DNA of 64,000 bases from Rhytidiadelphus loreus (taxonomy: Eukaryota > Streptophyta > Bryopsida > Hypnales > Hylocomiaceae), in NCBI GenBank assembly GCA_947034895.1, contig OX344762.1:38358760-38422759 (forward strand), in the 5' to 3' direction. The translations under genes and the position numbers were made by a program. Below the pieces are notes generated by a model, which was given only the letters and a program-made list of their open reading frames with translations, was not told the origin of the DNA and ran no database searches. Below, piece by piece: positions 11,647-23,265 of this stretch (positions are counted from its first letter, which is position 1; each line of letters begins with the position of its first letter).

Positions 11647-14600
11647 ATGGTAACGTTCATCTCGCACAAGACGACTCAAGTGAACGCAAAACTAGAGCTC
11701 CCTCCACCGGAAGTCAATTTTTCGCAGCTGCAAGTCGTCAATGGAGAGCTTCACAAATTTCCGCAGTCCACCGAGGCTCTGTCAGAGGTTTGCCCCTTGA
11801 AACTTTTTCTTGTCACACATACTAAACTAATCTAGAAGCCAGTCACTCTGCATTTCATGTTACAGAATGCTTCAATTTTCAAAGCTTTACACACTTACGT
11901 CTTCATGCTCATTCTTTCCGGACACTCAGCAATTTGTTATATAATTACAACCTTTGTATGAGAATTGATGAACGCTCTGCGTAATAACTTATTCTTTAGC
12001 CCTTGGTAGCCTGCACCCTTTGCTTTGAGGATCACCCTTTTTTCTTCGAATCAGAATTAGCGCAACATTATGATACGACTAGCCAAAGATTGGCCTGCTT
12101 TCTAAACTTGAATTTTACTAAGCAAGTTTTTTTTACTCCCATATAGCTCCAATTGGCTTAATGCAATGTTATTATAGACCAGATACAACCTTTAGCTAAA
12201 TATTTGGCAAAATCAGGATGATGAATTTGGATTCTCAGGTGCAATAGATGACCTCTGAAGAATGTAATATGGATTTGAGCATGCCAAATGGTACACAATT
12301 CAATGGTCTGCAAAACTGATTCATAGAAACTAACAGGCTACATATCATCGATTTCGTGACATTTATCATTCAGCACAAGCTCGAAAACCTAGAACTAGTA
12401 CATATATTCATGTTTCAGGTCGCATGCGCTGAAAAGTGCCAAAATCGTGGAATTCCGCCAATCTAATGAAATTGACGACGTTCTGTACAGGAAGCGAAGT
12501 TGGATGCAGCATGGAATGTGAAAGCCTGCCCTGCAGCCATAGAGAGCACCAATCCCATCCGTGAGCTCTTGGAGTCCTTGAGCGTAGTGTCTTCAAAGAA
12601 GAAGGAAAAAATCTCCTTAGCACAAGGAGACCCCACCGTCTTCGGCCACTTGAAAGTCCCAGATGCAGCAGTGGAGGCCATGGTGGCTGCCACCAAGAGC
12701 TCACTGCACAATGGTTACACACACTCGGCTGGATCTCACGAATGCCGAAAGTAAGTTGCAGCATTCACTACCCTAGTTCCTAGTTTTTGTAAGCATAACA
12801 TTCTTATAAGTCCTTGGAAGCCTGCACCTTTAAATTTGATGAATAGTATTATCACATGATATTGGCTAGCTTCTCTAAATTTGAATCTTAAAATCATGTT
12901 TTTACTCTTGATTCTTTGTTACATTATTAATGGCAAGATAGCATAAGAAAGTACAAAATTTAGCTAAAAACAACCCATTACGGAACCCATTTCTGTAGAG
13001 GTGACGAGTGTGCATTGGATGTGGAGAGCATGGATGTTATGATAGGAACTGTTCTAACAAGTTTGTGTTTTTTCGGGGGTTGCAGGGCTGTGGCTGATTA
13101 CCATTCTTCCTCCCTGCCTGTGAAGCTGACAGCAGACGACGTGGGTATTACAGTGGGATGCTCCCAAGCTATTCAGCTGTGCATTGCTGCGTTAGCCACG
13201 CCAGGAGCTAATATTCTCCTTCCTCGACCTGGCTTTCCCATTTACGAAACGTTTTGCAAATATTATGGCGTGGGGTGCCGTTTTTATGACCTCCTTCCAG
13301 AGAGGGATTGGGAAGTGGACTTGGATCAAATCATGGCGATTGCAGACAACCAGACTGTGGCTTGGATTGTGTGCAATCCAAGCAACCCTTGCGGGTCTGT
13401 GTACAAGTACCAGCACTTGATTAAGGTTTGGAAGCCACCCTATTTCTAATGCTGAGAATTTTGATAAGGAGATTAATTTCGTTTTTCCTCCAGTGGGGTG
13501 GATCATTGGTGCAGCTTGATGTGCGCTAAGGTATGGGCACCCAGAATCGCCCCCTAAAATGGACAGATGGAATTCATTTCTGGGTGCACATGCCTTACAA
13601 GAAAATTTAGCAGATTTGATTTAGGGTTTAGGGTTTTGCTAGGTTCCATCCTCTTCTCAAGTAGTTAATTTGGTTAGATTGGTGCGATTCTGGGCGCCAA
13701 AAATTGTGATGTTCACCTGCACAGAGCTCTAAAACTTAGGAGTCTTACAGATCAATGTTTCAATCCTTGAGCCCTGAAAAGTGCCAAAGTCGTGAAAATT
13801 TGCCAATGTAATGAAATTGGCGTTCCAAGGAGTTGATTATCCATGTGTCGAATAATCTTACACTTGTCAAGAGTTAGAGTTTGTGGCTGCAAGATAATTC
13901 TTCTAGCTCGCAACTTAGTACTTCTGTTGACTTGTAAAACCAAAAATTCTGCAGAGGATTGTGCTACAGTGAACACAAGGAACCATTAGTCTTGAAGACG
14001 AAATGACGAATGATCGATTTTGCAGATTGCGAATACTGCTGAGAAATTGAAGGTGCCGATCATATCTGACGAAATATATGCACATATGGTGTTTGGTGCA
14101 ACTGGGTTTACTCCTATGGCAGCTTTCTCTCTGAAGGTGCCTGTGTTAACAGTTGGAGGCATTTCCAAGCGATGGCTTGCTCCTGGCTGGCGGGTCGGCT
14201 GGATCATCATTGCAGACCCCAAGGGAATTCTTTTCAGAGGAAAAGTGAGTGTCCGCTCCTTTCTTCTAATAAACACTCTGAAAGGATGAAACTCTTCAAT
14301 GAGATAGTTAATTAGTCAAAAAGCAATCCAAATTCTAGATGAATTATAAGTTTATTTCTTGTTTTTGTAGGAGCCGTGAAAGTCATTCATTGAACAGATT
14401 TTGTCCTCCGTAATGTTACAAGATTATTGTAACTATATCCTCCTTTATATTACTTCAAATCCACTGAAAAGCACTTAGAAAAACTTAACTTTTTTGATTG
14501 AGAGTTGAGGCAAAATCATGTCCCACGCTAGCTTTTGTTTGTTTGTGGAAAACTCTTGTCATACATGTATTGTTCTTTTGATGCCACTACTTTTTTTAAT

Positions 14601-16186
14601 CTATTTTGGTGATGTTAGATAGTAGAGGCACTTACAAGACTCATGCAAATGACTATTGGAACTTCAACAGTCTCCCAGGTGAAGTTTTCTACCGTGGAGA
14701 CCATTCTTGTGAGTCTAGTGTTGGACTAAAATTTTATGGTTATATCTCATAATCTTGTCCTTCTTTTGGGATTACGGATTAGATAATATTCAAAAGATTG
14801 TAAGGTTTAAAAGGATCATTGGACATTATGCCAAGTAGATCTATGCTTTTTGGTTGAGAAAAAGCTCACATTATAGAGATGGTTTGTGGGTTGTAATCCA
14901 AATAGCTAATAAGAGAGTGGCATGTTGTTTATCAGTCAAATTTGATTTTGTGGTGTCCTTGTGAAACCCAATGCAACATTAATGTTTTGTCAAGTGATGT
15001 GAAAATACAACCTTGATATAGGAATAAAAGCTCAACCATTCTTGTGATTGGTCACATTACAAAAATCTACTTTTACATTACCTAGTGCACAACTTGTATT
15101 GATAACGCTTACCATGACGAGAATGGGGTATAAGAGGATTTTGTAGAGATGCCAAATTAACTTTCCAAATTTCAATTGCAGGCTGCAGTGTCAGGGATGT
15201 TGTTAAACACTCCTTCAAGCTTCTTTGAGGACACCATCAAATCATTAAAAACTGGAGCTGACTTGTGTTTTGAACGAGTTCAATGCATTCAGGGCCTCTA
15301 TTGCCCAACAAAGCCACAAGGAGCTATGTACATTATGGTGTGCACCATTTTTCCAAATACCACTGAACTAATTTCACACAATACTAATTAATAATGAAAT
15401 GCTAAATTTGAGCCTTACATCACCTATTTCCTAATACGTTTTTCCCTACCATATCATTCAAACTTAAGTTTATCTATTTACTTAAATATAATTCTTTTAC
15501 TTGTAGGTGAAAATTGATCCTACCGCATTCACGGGTATTACCAGTGACGTCGAATTTGCCTCATTGCTGGTGGAGGAAGAGTCTGTTGTTGTCCTCCCAG
15601 GTAAGCAAGATTATTCTTCTCTGAAAACGACTGTGAAATATTTATGCTAATTTTGTTTGTACTCTTGAATCAAGAATATCTAAAAGTGCGTTTTTGGTTC
15701 ATTATAGGTTTTACATTGAATGCAGTGTTGTAATTCGAGGGAAAAAACTTGACACAATTGCGTTGCTTTTTTACAACTTTGCATCACGTTATTTTCTAAA
15801 TCTTTTACGGATTTGATCCCCTTGCAAGCGTGGGAGGCTTGTGAAAGATTACTGAACGTAATGTCAAGTTCCTCTCAAGCATCTAGAACATTCACATTTG
15901 CCTTTCTCATTTTTACTCGGAAAGCTCAAAGTGAACAGCAGGATCGATCATGAGTTATAGCATTTTCTGGAGCAGCCAACGAAAGAATGGTACACTAGCC
16001 TCAAAATCTGAAACTTTGAATTATGTTGAGATTTCCATGTGCTGATGTGCAGGTGCTGCTTTCGGTACCCCAAATTGGTTGAGGATTGTGTTCGCTTCTC
16101 CATTACCTCTGCTTGAGGAGGCGTGGGATCGCATTGATCATTTCTGCTTACGACACCGTGCGGCCATTCCGCTCATGAGCTATTGA
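11647..16186 (+). CDS. Tyrosine/nicotianamine aminotransferase-like protein, 8 exons
   Basis: Exons are 11647-11787, 12491-12750, 13086-13425, 14026-14244, 14619-14678, 15182-15337, 15507-15600 and 16053-16186. All introns are GT-AG. The 1404 nt give 467 residues plus TGA with every junction in phase. It is a class I/II fold-type I PLP-dependent aminotransferase of the plant tyrosine aminotransferase family. Such enzymes move the amino group of tyrosine or related amino acids to 2-oxoglutarate, feeding tocopherol, plastoquinone and phenolic pathways. Visible landmarks are NGYTHSAG in exon 2, NPSNPCG (Asn234), SDEIY (Asp262, Tyr265), the PLP-binding lysine in GGISKRW (Lys295) and the C-terminal substrate arginine in NWLRIVFA (Arg434). 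No clear transit peptide is seen. The N-terminus is about 40 residues longer than in shorter relatives. Substrate choice (tyrosine, phenylalanine, nicotianamine or a C-S lyase-like role) cannot be decided from sequence. Confidence 0.92.
12423..12480 (+). repeat. Dispersed repeat just before exon 2 of the aminotransferase
   Basis: The core reads GCTGAAAAGTGCCAAAATCG then GGAATTCCGCCAATC and GAAATTGACGACGTTCT. Related copies occur at 13766-13820 (same strand) and at 23612-23668 and 23869-23937 (opposite strand). It ends about ten bases before the AG acceptor at 12489-12490. Confidence 0.7.
13527..13825 (+). repeat. Dispersed repeat inside intron 3
   Basis: It shares, in order, GGTATGGGCACCCAGAATCG (13528), a TTCTGGGTGCAC box (13577), a GATTCTGGGCGCC box (13686), the ACAGAGCTCTAAAACTTAGG block (about 13722) and the CTGAAAAGTGCCAAAGTCG block (about 13770). 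All of these occur in reverse order and orientation at 23.87-24.26 kb. It also contains two to three plant-type telomeric units (TTTAGGG) at 13619-13637. Confidence 0.65.
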
Positions 16187-16407
16187 GCTCTTTTGAATAA
16201 TCAATTCCTGCAATACAAGAGATTGAACTGTGAATGGTGGAATATTATTAATTTTTCTCCCTCAGGGATAGGATAGAATAACATTATTTTTTCACCTCAA
16301 GTAGAGCAATGTTATTTATCCTCTGGGTACACAACCAAGCCAACAATCTGTAGGACATGCAGCTCAGTGGTAATTTAGCAATTCAGCAAGATATTTTTGG
16401 TCACGTT
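16187..16407 (+). other. 3' flank of the aminotransferase gene
   Basis: This AT-rich stretch probably contains the 3' UTR. An AATAAT-type signal lies close after the stop (about 16196), but no perfect AATAAA is seen before the TTAA-type element that starts at 16408. Confidence 0.4.
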
Positions 16408-17339
16408 TTAACCCCTAAAGGACCAGGGCCGTTCTTCTGTCAAAAACTACTCAAAACTGCCATTTTTGCTGCATTCATCCAAAAAAACAAAAAAAATACT
16501 TTTTTTAGAATCTAACTGTAGGATCTTGTACTTTACTAGTCTAGTATCATGTGGTAAAAATTTCATGGACTTTGACTGTACAGATTGGAAGATATTAGCA
16601 TTCAAAGTTGAAAAAAGAAAGTTTTTTTGAACACTAGCCTGCAATTTCAGATGACTTTGAATGCCATTTGGGGAAAAAAATTACACCATGGACCTTGAAT
16701 TTAAAATTTTTTGTGTTGAAGAATTGAGTTGAAAGTCTAGAATTTTTTTTATAAAAAAAACATGATTGATTTTCATTCTTTAAAAAATTGTTTAGTACAA
16801 GTAGGTCCAAGATTGAAAGAAAAACTAAATCTTTAATAGCTCTAAAATGGGATTGAAACACAATAATCTCAATGGTGAGATTGTTCTAAATAGAAAAGTT
16901 AACCTTGTCAAACAATTTTTTTTGAAAAATTGTGAAAATTGCATTCAGAATTGAATCCTATAAGTTATTTTTTCAAGAAGATGCTCAAATTGCCCAAAAA
17001 ACAAGATTGTTCATAACTTTCACATTACTAATCCAAATGGAATGAATCAAAGCTTCACATGTAGACAAAAATATGATCTTTAAGAAGAAAAAAATTAAAA
17101 AATTAATTTCAAGTTTTTGTAGATTTATTTTTTTGTCCGGTGACGTGTAAATTATGTTTAAGATGCCATAACTTTTGCTCTTGGGCACCAATTGAAATAA
17201 AATTTATATTCCCACGAAGCTCATAAGTTTTCCTATCTTATGGGAAAGTTTCAAAAAAATTCACTGAAAATTGAGATCATAGGAACTTGCCCGAAATCCA
17301 TTTTGTCCCCCGAGGGGACAATGGTCCTTTAGGGGTTAA
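16408..17339. mobile_element. TTAA-type inverted-repeat element E1
   Basis: It is bounded by TTAA (16408-16411 and 17336-17339), with a perfect inverted repeat TTAACCCCTAAAGGACC at both ends. The inside is AT-rich with no long frame. It carries a palindrome GTCCCCCGAGGGGAC beside the right end and, in reverse orientation near 16510-16600, a block shared with the other elements of this type. The flanks outside TTAA are not duplicated, so TTAA itself is the likely target duplication. No transposase is encoded, and the superfamily (piggyBac-like, Sola-like or other) is open. Confidence 0.75.
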
Positions 17340-18104
17340 TACCTACGTGACAAAACTGTAAATAGTAATCCGACTTTGCATCAATAAATAGCTTGAATTT
17401 GGATATTTATTTTGAGTTATTAGAACTGGCAATCATATACGTCGTCGTCTTCGTCCGTCTCCGACCGGCATTCATGGCCAGTGAAGAGCACAATCAGTTC
17501 CGTTAGAGAAAAAGTTCCTGTGGAAGTGCGTCTCAAATTGATTTGAAAATGTTCACAGATCCGTCCATGCAGGAATAAAATACAGTAAAGATGGACTCTA
17601 TCCCACAATTAGTCGGACCAGTATACAGTAGTCCTACCCTAGTGCGTCTTGTCGGCAGGGCTGGCAAGGATTTCCGCGGTGCCTTGTGTCGCCAGAAACA
17701 AGTCATGCTCCTCCATTCAATCAAAGCGTGCTCCTCCAGTACGTCTTCGAAATAGTTCGTCGATAGATTTCGCTTGCTGATGATGAGTGACAAGACGCTC
17801 AGTCCACTGCTGGGAGGTGTTGGATCGGAAAGTGGGTTGAATTTGTTTCGGAGTTTGTAGGGGACGGGACGAAGCGAACGCCATCGGTGCCTGCTTGCGG
17901 CAATTAAGTGGCACCTTCAATGGACTTGTCTTCTTTTGCAGAGCCGCGACTTCGTCTCTTTGTTACTCGATCTGAGGTCTGCTGAGTTTCTCTGTCCTAC
18001 TCGACCTGATGAACATTCCATCTTTCTGTCTTCGTTTCTGTTGTTGTCGTCTTCGGTTCTTTTGAAGGTTTCTTTTAGTAGCTATAGATATGGAAAGCAT
18101 ATAG
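17340..18104. other. GC-balanced stretch without a recognised gene
   Basis: About 17410-17960 stands out from its AT-rich neighbours in base composition. It has three overlapping minus-strand frames of 62-86 codons (17608-17420, 17793-17533, 17920-17717). None resembles a family I know, and no splice model joins them convincingly. It may be part of an unrecognised gene or a retro-fragment. Confidence 0.35.
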
Positions 18105-18476
18105 AGTAAACTTGCCATTCACCGCACACATCCAATAACCACACAGCAATAGTTGCCAATTACCACACGCCAACCGCGCACCAATCGCACGATGCAACTA
18201 CCAATTCACTTGGGATGGAAGCATAATTTTGTATCACCATCCAATGACCGCACACCGTGCGGTCAAGGGGTGCAAGAAATTTTTAATTAGTTTTCAACTT
18301 CATCACCTTTTAATTGCAATAAAATTTGTACGAAGAAATCTTTTTGCATTTCGTTTGTTGAAGGTGAATCTAATCATGACATTTAATAATCACACCAAAT
18401 TTCAAAACATATAAATCTCTATATTTCTGTGGAAAAGGGTTTGAATTTTGTCCGTGCAGTGATTGGCAAGTTTACT
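18105..18476. mobile_element. MITE with 22-bp inverted repeats
   Basis: The left arm AGTAAACTTGCCATTCACCG (18105 on) pairs with the right arm, whose complement starts AGTAAACTTGCCAATCACTG. There are two mismatches over 22 bp. The apparent flanking duplication is ATAG (18101-18104 and 18477-18480). At 372 bp with no coding capacity it is a typical MITE. The superfamily is not clear. Confidence 0.7.
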
Positions 18477-19415
18477 ATAGAAGCACCCACCTTTGGCCAT
18501 TTGGGCACTCACGGGTTAATGAAGATTGGGTCTAAATAAATGTGTCGATCTGTTGTAGAGGTATTTTCCTTGTTTCTTTGCCTAGCTAATGGAACACGGT
18601 GTATGGAGTTGCAGGTAAAATTTGATTCGGATGAAGAGGTTCCTGCAGATTTCGCATAAAGCCTGAAGCGTATCTTCCTCCATCAATTCTCCATCTCGTG
18701 ACCCGTGTGTATGCTTGTGGTTGTGCGGACATCCATCGGTACCTCCAGAATGTTCGTGTGAAATGCGCTAAGTGCATCAGATGAAGACTAGCATCATAAT
18801 AGCAACTAACGGCTTTGGGGTGTTGACTGAGCAAGACCTTGGCAGAAGGTATGAGTAGAGAGAGAGTCCTTCTCTCTACTGAGCGGGAGATTAGAAAACT
18901 GTGAGGTTTTAGGATGAGAGCTTGGAAGAGCTTGGGAGAGCTTCAATTTTGTCTTTAATTATCTTGGTATGTATATTTGATTTCTTCATTATTTTTTTTG
19001 CAAATGATAGTACATGTTGTGGGGAATGTTTCTTTTTGGTTTTTGACTTACATTTTATGATTAGTGTAAGGTTTTCAAGGGTCTTTTTGAATTAGGTTTT
19101 AAGTACCAAATTTTTGTATAAAATCGATTAGCAATAGTTCTTGAAGTCAAGATGGAGCCCTCTTTTTGTGCTCAAGTAGTGCTCATGTGGCTCATGCTCT
19201 CTATGACAATGAATAATACCTTGAGTTATAGAAGCTGGGCTTGAGAGGTTTTGTATCCTAGTGGTGGGACTTCAATGGGCTTCCATTTTCTTTCATTGAT
19301 GTTTTTGCTTAGGTCAAGGAAGAAATTGCATGCTCCCCGCCTTTTTTGGGTGGAGCCTAGGCAATCAACACACTGGAATTATGTAGAGAGGGTAGTGTAG
19401 AGATCAAGTGATGAA
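18477..19415. other. Upstream part of the Harbinger region
   Basis: No recognised gene. A short palindrome around GAGAGAGTCCTTCTCTCTAC (about 18860-18890) and AT-rich DNA precede the transposase. The left terminal repeat of the transposon should lie here, but I could not pair it with a right end. Confidence 0.35.
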
Positions 19416-20438
19416 ATGCACCACAACAAATTTAAAAAGTTTTATAGAATGAGTTTTGGTGCATTTGAGAATTTGGTGAACATGTTGACTCCATTTTTAA
19501 GAAGTAGGTGTGTGAATCAAGTGAGGCCACAAATGAAAATCAAAAAAATTGTGGCTTGTGTGATTTATAGATTTGCACATGGCCATAGTTCAGAGCATAT
19601 GGCAGATCGTTTTAAGATTGGTGCTTCAACCATTAGAAAGTATATAGACATTGTTTGTGACGTATTTACCGATAAAAACAAATTGTTTAGCCAGTACATT
19701 AGTATTCCAAGTGGAGACCGTCTTAGAAGCATCATCTCTAAGTTTGAAGATATAACAGGATTGCCAAATATTTGTGGAGTTATTGATGGTACACATATAC
19801 CATTAGCAGAAAATCCAAGTAGAAGAGTGACATTAGCAGCAAGTGATTTTTTCAATAGGAAAAAATTCCATTCCATTGTTTTGTAAGCGGTTTGTAATTC
19901 ACATAAGATCTTCTGGAATGTATGTGTCGGGCAACCTGGAGGGGTGCATGATGGTGGCCAATTCAAAGTGTCAAGTTTGTATAGAAGTTTGAAGACACGA
20001 GAGATTCTTCAAAAACTGGTCATATTGGTGGAAGATGTCCATTCTACTCCTTACTTGATTGGAGATGCTGTCTATCCCATTCGCACGTACTTGATGAAGA
20101 ATTGGAAGGCTCCAAATGATATGAAGAAGAAAATATTTGATAACTCCATGAATTCAGGAAGAATTTTCATTGAACAAGTGTTTGGCACGTTGAAGAACAT
20201 GTGGAGGATCTTGAAGAATTTCAACTCTAGAGTTGACAAGGCAGCTAGGATAATCATAGCTTGTTGTTGGTTGCACAACTATTGTGAGTTGTTGAACCAA
20301 CCAGAGCCTCATGTGGCTATTGTAGGTTTGAAAAGAAATCCACTAGTTGAATTTGGGAATGCTAGATTACCCGTGAGTGGGGATGGAGAACGAGTAAATC
20401 GTGCAGGAGAATCAAAGACTAAGGCACAAGTTGTTTAG
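19416..20438 (+). pseudogene. PIF/Harbinger transposase (DDE_Tnp_4), one nonsense codon
   Basis: The ATG at 19416 opens 156 codons, followed by a TAA at 19884-19886. The same frame then runs on to TAG at 20436-20438, giving about 340 codons in all. The N-terminal half has the helix-turn-helix-like region usual in this family (HGHSSEHMADRFKIGASTIRKY split over about 19570-19650). The catalytic triad is visible: Asp in CGVIDGTHIP, Asp in PGGVHDGGQF and Glu in RIFIEQVFGTLK. The stop lies in the segment where family members read VLQAV, so one C-to-T change of a glutamine codon explains it. The C-terminus has the usual CCWLHNYCE block. It is convergent with the Myb/SANT-like ORF at 20768-21535, the usual partner of such transposases. 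Confidence 0.9.
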
Positions 20439-20767
20439 AAAGTGGGTTATGGAAAACCCTAATGATGAATGACAATAAAAACATTGCACTTGCATTTCCT
20501 TAAAGATTTACATACAAAAGAATGCATACATGTATATGAAATGATGTAAAAAACAAATATTTTATTCAATGCATTGGAATTTGAATCAAATCCAAACAAA
20601 CTCAAATCAAATCAAAGAAAATTCCATGCAAGATTGGAATAACATTCCAATGCTTTGAAGTCCTACAAATACCTAATAGAAAACATAGAACATCTACTTA
20701 GAAGTACTAGAAGAATCCATGGCCTTCAATACTTCCACAAACAAAGCAGCCATTTGCAATTGGCCCT

Positions 20768-21535
20768 TCATAGCCAAGTCTCTACTCTCTCTCTCTCACT
20801 CTCTATCATCTTCTCCGCAATGGACATCTTCATTTTCTCCACCTCTAAAATTTCTTTGGAGAAACTGCTAATGGCAGAGGCAATGGACTCCTCTTTAGTA
20901 GCTAGTTTTCTCTTTCTCTTCCTTGCACTTCTGTTAACTTGCCCCTCACATCTTGGTTGGTTAACCACTTGTGTGCGTGGGGATTGTGTAGAAGTAGCAC
21001 CTGTAGGGGGAGGAATAGGAGTGGTAGGCAAAGTATTGTCCTCATCATCACTCACAACATGAACCTCTGAATGTTGTAAACGGACACCTTGATCAACACC
21101 GTGAGGAACCCCATTGATTTTAGCTGTACCACCAAAGATATTTTCAAAGATTTCATACCATGGAGTCCAAGAAGATGGTGGAGCTCCCGTTTCTTCTTGC
21201 TTTGCCTTCTCTTCTTGATAAGTACTCCTCATCTTGTTCCACTTGTCACGAGTTTGAAACCACGTTCTTTGAGGGTCATTAGGAAATTGTGCATTCAACT
21301 TCCTCGCAAAAGCCTCCCAATTTGCTTGCTTGAACGACTTCCGGTTGTACTCCCAATACTTCTCTTCACACATGTCTACAAGAAACTTCAAAGCTCCCTC
21401 CGTCCATTCCCTCTTCAAATTCGAAGAATCACTCTTCCCTCTCTCTTGAGCCCCTTGAAAATCGACTCCTCCTTCATCACCAAGCATAAGTGCTAAAAGT
21501 CCCCCCTTTGGAACCTCCATAATGATCAAAAACAA
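20768..21535 (-). CDS. Harbinger partner protein with Myb/SANT-like domain
   Basis: This is a 255-codon open frame on the minus strand with no internal stop. Residues about 42-100 form a trihelix/SANT-like DNA-binding domain (REWTEGALKFLVDMC, NWEAFARKLNAQF, QTRDKWNKM). A WYEIFENIFGGTAKI segment follows, then an acidic and Pro/Thr-rich linker and a basic run KRKRK that could act as a nuclear signal. The end is a Lys/Glu-rich helical tail. In plant PIF/Harbinger elements such a second ORF binds the terminal repeats and helps the transposase enter the nucleus. Here it converges on the transposase. The ATG at 21535 could be replaced by the one at 21520 (sixth residue). It is transposon-encoded, not a host regulator. 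Confidence 0.82.
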   Translation of the reverse strand: MFLIIMEVPKGGLLALMLGDEGGVDFQGAQERGKSDSSNLKREWTEGALKFLVDMCEEKYWEYNRKSFKQANWEAFARKLNAQFPNDPQRTWFQTRDKWNKMRSTYQEEKAKQEETGAPPSSWTPWYEIFENIFGGTAKINGVPHGVDQGVRLQHSEVHVVSDDEDNTLPTTPIPPPTGATSTQSPRTQVVNQPRCEGQVNRSARKRKRKLATKEESIASAISSFSKEILEVEKMKMSIAEKMIESERERVETWL

Positions 21536-22530
21536 GAACCCTAACTGACTCTAAGTAAGACTCAAACTCCCAGTTCACTCCTTGGAGCAGAACAACAATG
21601 GCAACGTCTGTGGGGAAGAAGGAGAAGCCCCGAAGCTGCGAGGAGATGTCCTAGGCTCTGACACAGGCTACAGTGTTACTTTTTTTTCACCGCTCGGGAA
21701 AAAGGTCGCAGTAAACCCATCGTGAGGGCGCAGGTCACAGATTTCGTTAGCTTCACCTTTGAGGGCTGTGCAGAGCTAATCCGCATCTTCGCGCCCTCAA
21801 ATTCGACGTCGCACGGCTCTTGTAAGCCTCATGTGCGCAGGCCTATTGTGAACACTATGACGTACTCGTCTTTATGTTTAGAATCGGGAAAGTTTCGAAG
21901 CTTGAGTTCGCTTTTGTGGATATGTTTTAATATTTGCGTAAATATTTTAACTTTTTGTAGTGTCTATATTGCTGACTATCAAAGTAATGGAATCGATCAA
22001 CTGAACTATCCCCTTTTCTGAATCAGTTTCGTGATTGCCAGTTAGTATAGGCAAAGCCTGAGATTTTGCGCAACGAGCTAGAGTGTTTCTAGTTTCTATA
22101 TGTTTCAAGCTAAGTCATTAATGGGTCTTAGTTTCCCACTAGATGAGTAGATTCTACCGACTATTTCGTCGGTAGCCAGCTCTGGTGCTCTAGATCGAAC
22201 TGTTTTAAGACCGCAACAAAGCTCGTCAGCACCTGTAGATTCTCAACTGCCGAGCTTCAAATGCAAATGCGCTCGGTGTTCAATTCGTGGATTTCATGTC
22301 GACAAACTGAAGATTTCCGATTCCAATTAGAACTGTGCATCAGGTAGGTCTTTCATTTTCGGGAAATTGTGTGACACCGAACAGTGCCCTACACTGTCTA
22401 GATTTCTGATTGAGGAGGTAGAACGAATCACTACAAATTGGAGACAGACTGAAAGCTTTAGAGTCGTTATGGCATCTCGAATTTGCACAAAGCTCTTCTG
22501 GATCCTATTGTTGGGGGGTATGCTGTGAAC
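21536..22530. other. Intergenic, no gene recognised
   Basis: This stretch probably includes the right end of the Harbinger transposon near 21.6-21.7 kb. The rest is GC-balanced DNA with only short frames (the longest about 99 codons at 21722-22021, not recognised). Terminal repeats could not be paired with the left side. Confidence 0.35.
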
Positions 22531-22533
22531 TCA

Positions 22534-23262
22534 CACTACAAGAGAGTGTATAGTTTGCAACAGTTTCTGCAATGGTTTTCCAATGCCCACAATTTTTTTT
22601 TAATGACTTTGCAATGGTTTTGCAATGTCTTGGCATTGGCACCACAATGGTACAGCTACACTGACATTTGCAATGTCCCATATTGATAGTCAAGGGTACT
22701 ATGAGGTTGAACACATAAGATGTGTAAGCTATTAACAACATAGATAGTGAATTCTATTCACAAAATCATAGATTTCAAGATTTAGTGTAGTACAAAATCT
22801 ATGAAAATTTTATAGTATGTGAATTTAAGAAACTATAAATGTACATGTTACTAACATTTTGAACTCCTGAAATCTAGAAAGAGTCTAGATCTAAAATTCT
22901 GAAATGTACAAACTGATGAGATTGAAACTTGAAATCTACATTTTAGTTAAATTTGAGACTCCCAAATCTAAGAATTGTATTGAGTATATGTAATTACGTA
23001 TTTCTTTGCAATGATTATTGCAACATTTTTGCAATAGTTTCTACATGATTTTTCATTTTCAATTTGCAACAATTTTAGAATACAATAGCATGGATTCTGT
23101 GTCCAAGACTTTAGAATTACATCAACAACAAGTTTGCAATGCTTTTGCAATGCATTAGTTATTTTTTGAGATCTAGACTAAGTTCCAATACACATCATTC
23201 AATTGCAGAACCATTGCAAATGAATTGCTGCTGTGTTGCAATCACTACTTTCTGTTGTAGTG
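22534..23262. mobile_element. Non-autonomous CACTA transposon, second copy type
   Basis: The termini are CACTACAAGAGAG at 22534 and the complement of CACTACAACAGAA ending at 23262. The flanking duplication is TCA (22531-22533 and 23263-23265). The subterminal regions are dense in TTGCAA/GCAATG motifs. The middle resembles the middle of the 7175-8126 element (a shared block around TTGAACACATAAGA), so the two belong to related families. At 729 bp it has no transposase. Confidence 0.88.
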
Positions 23263-23265
23263 TCA

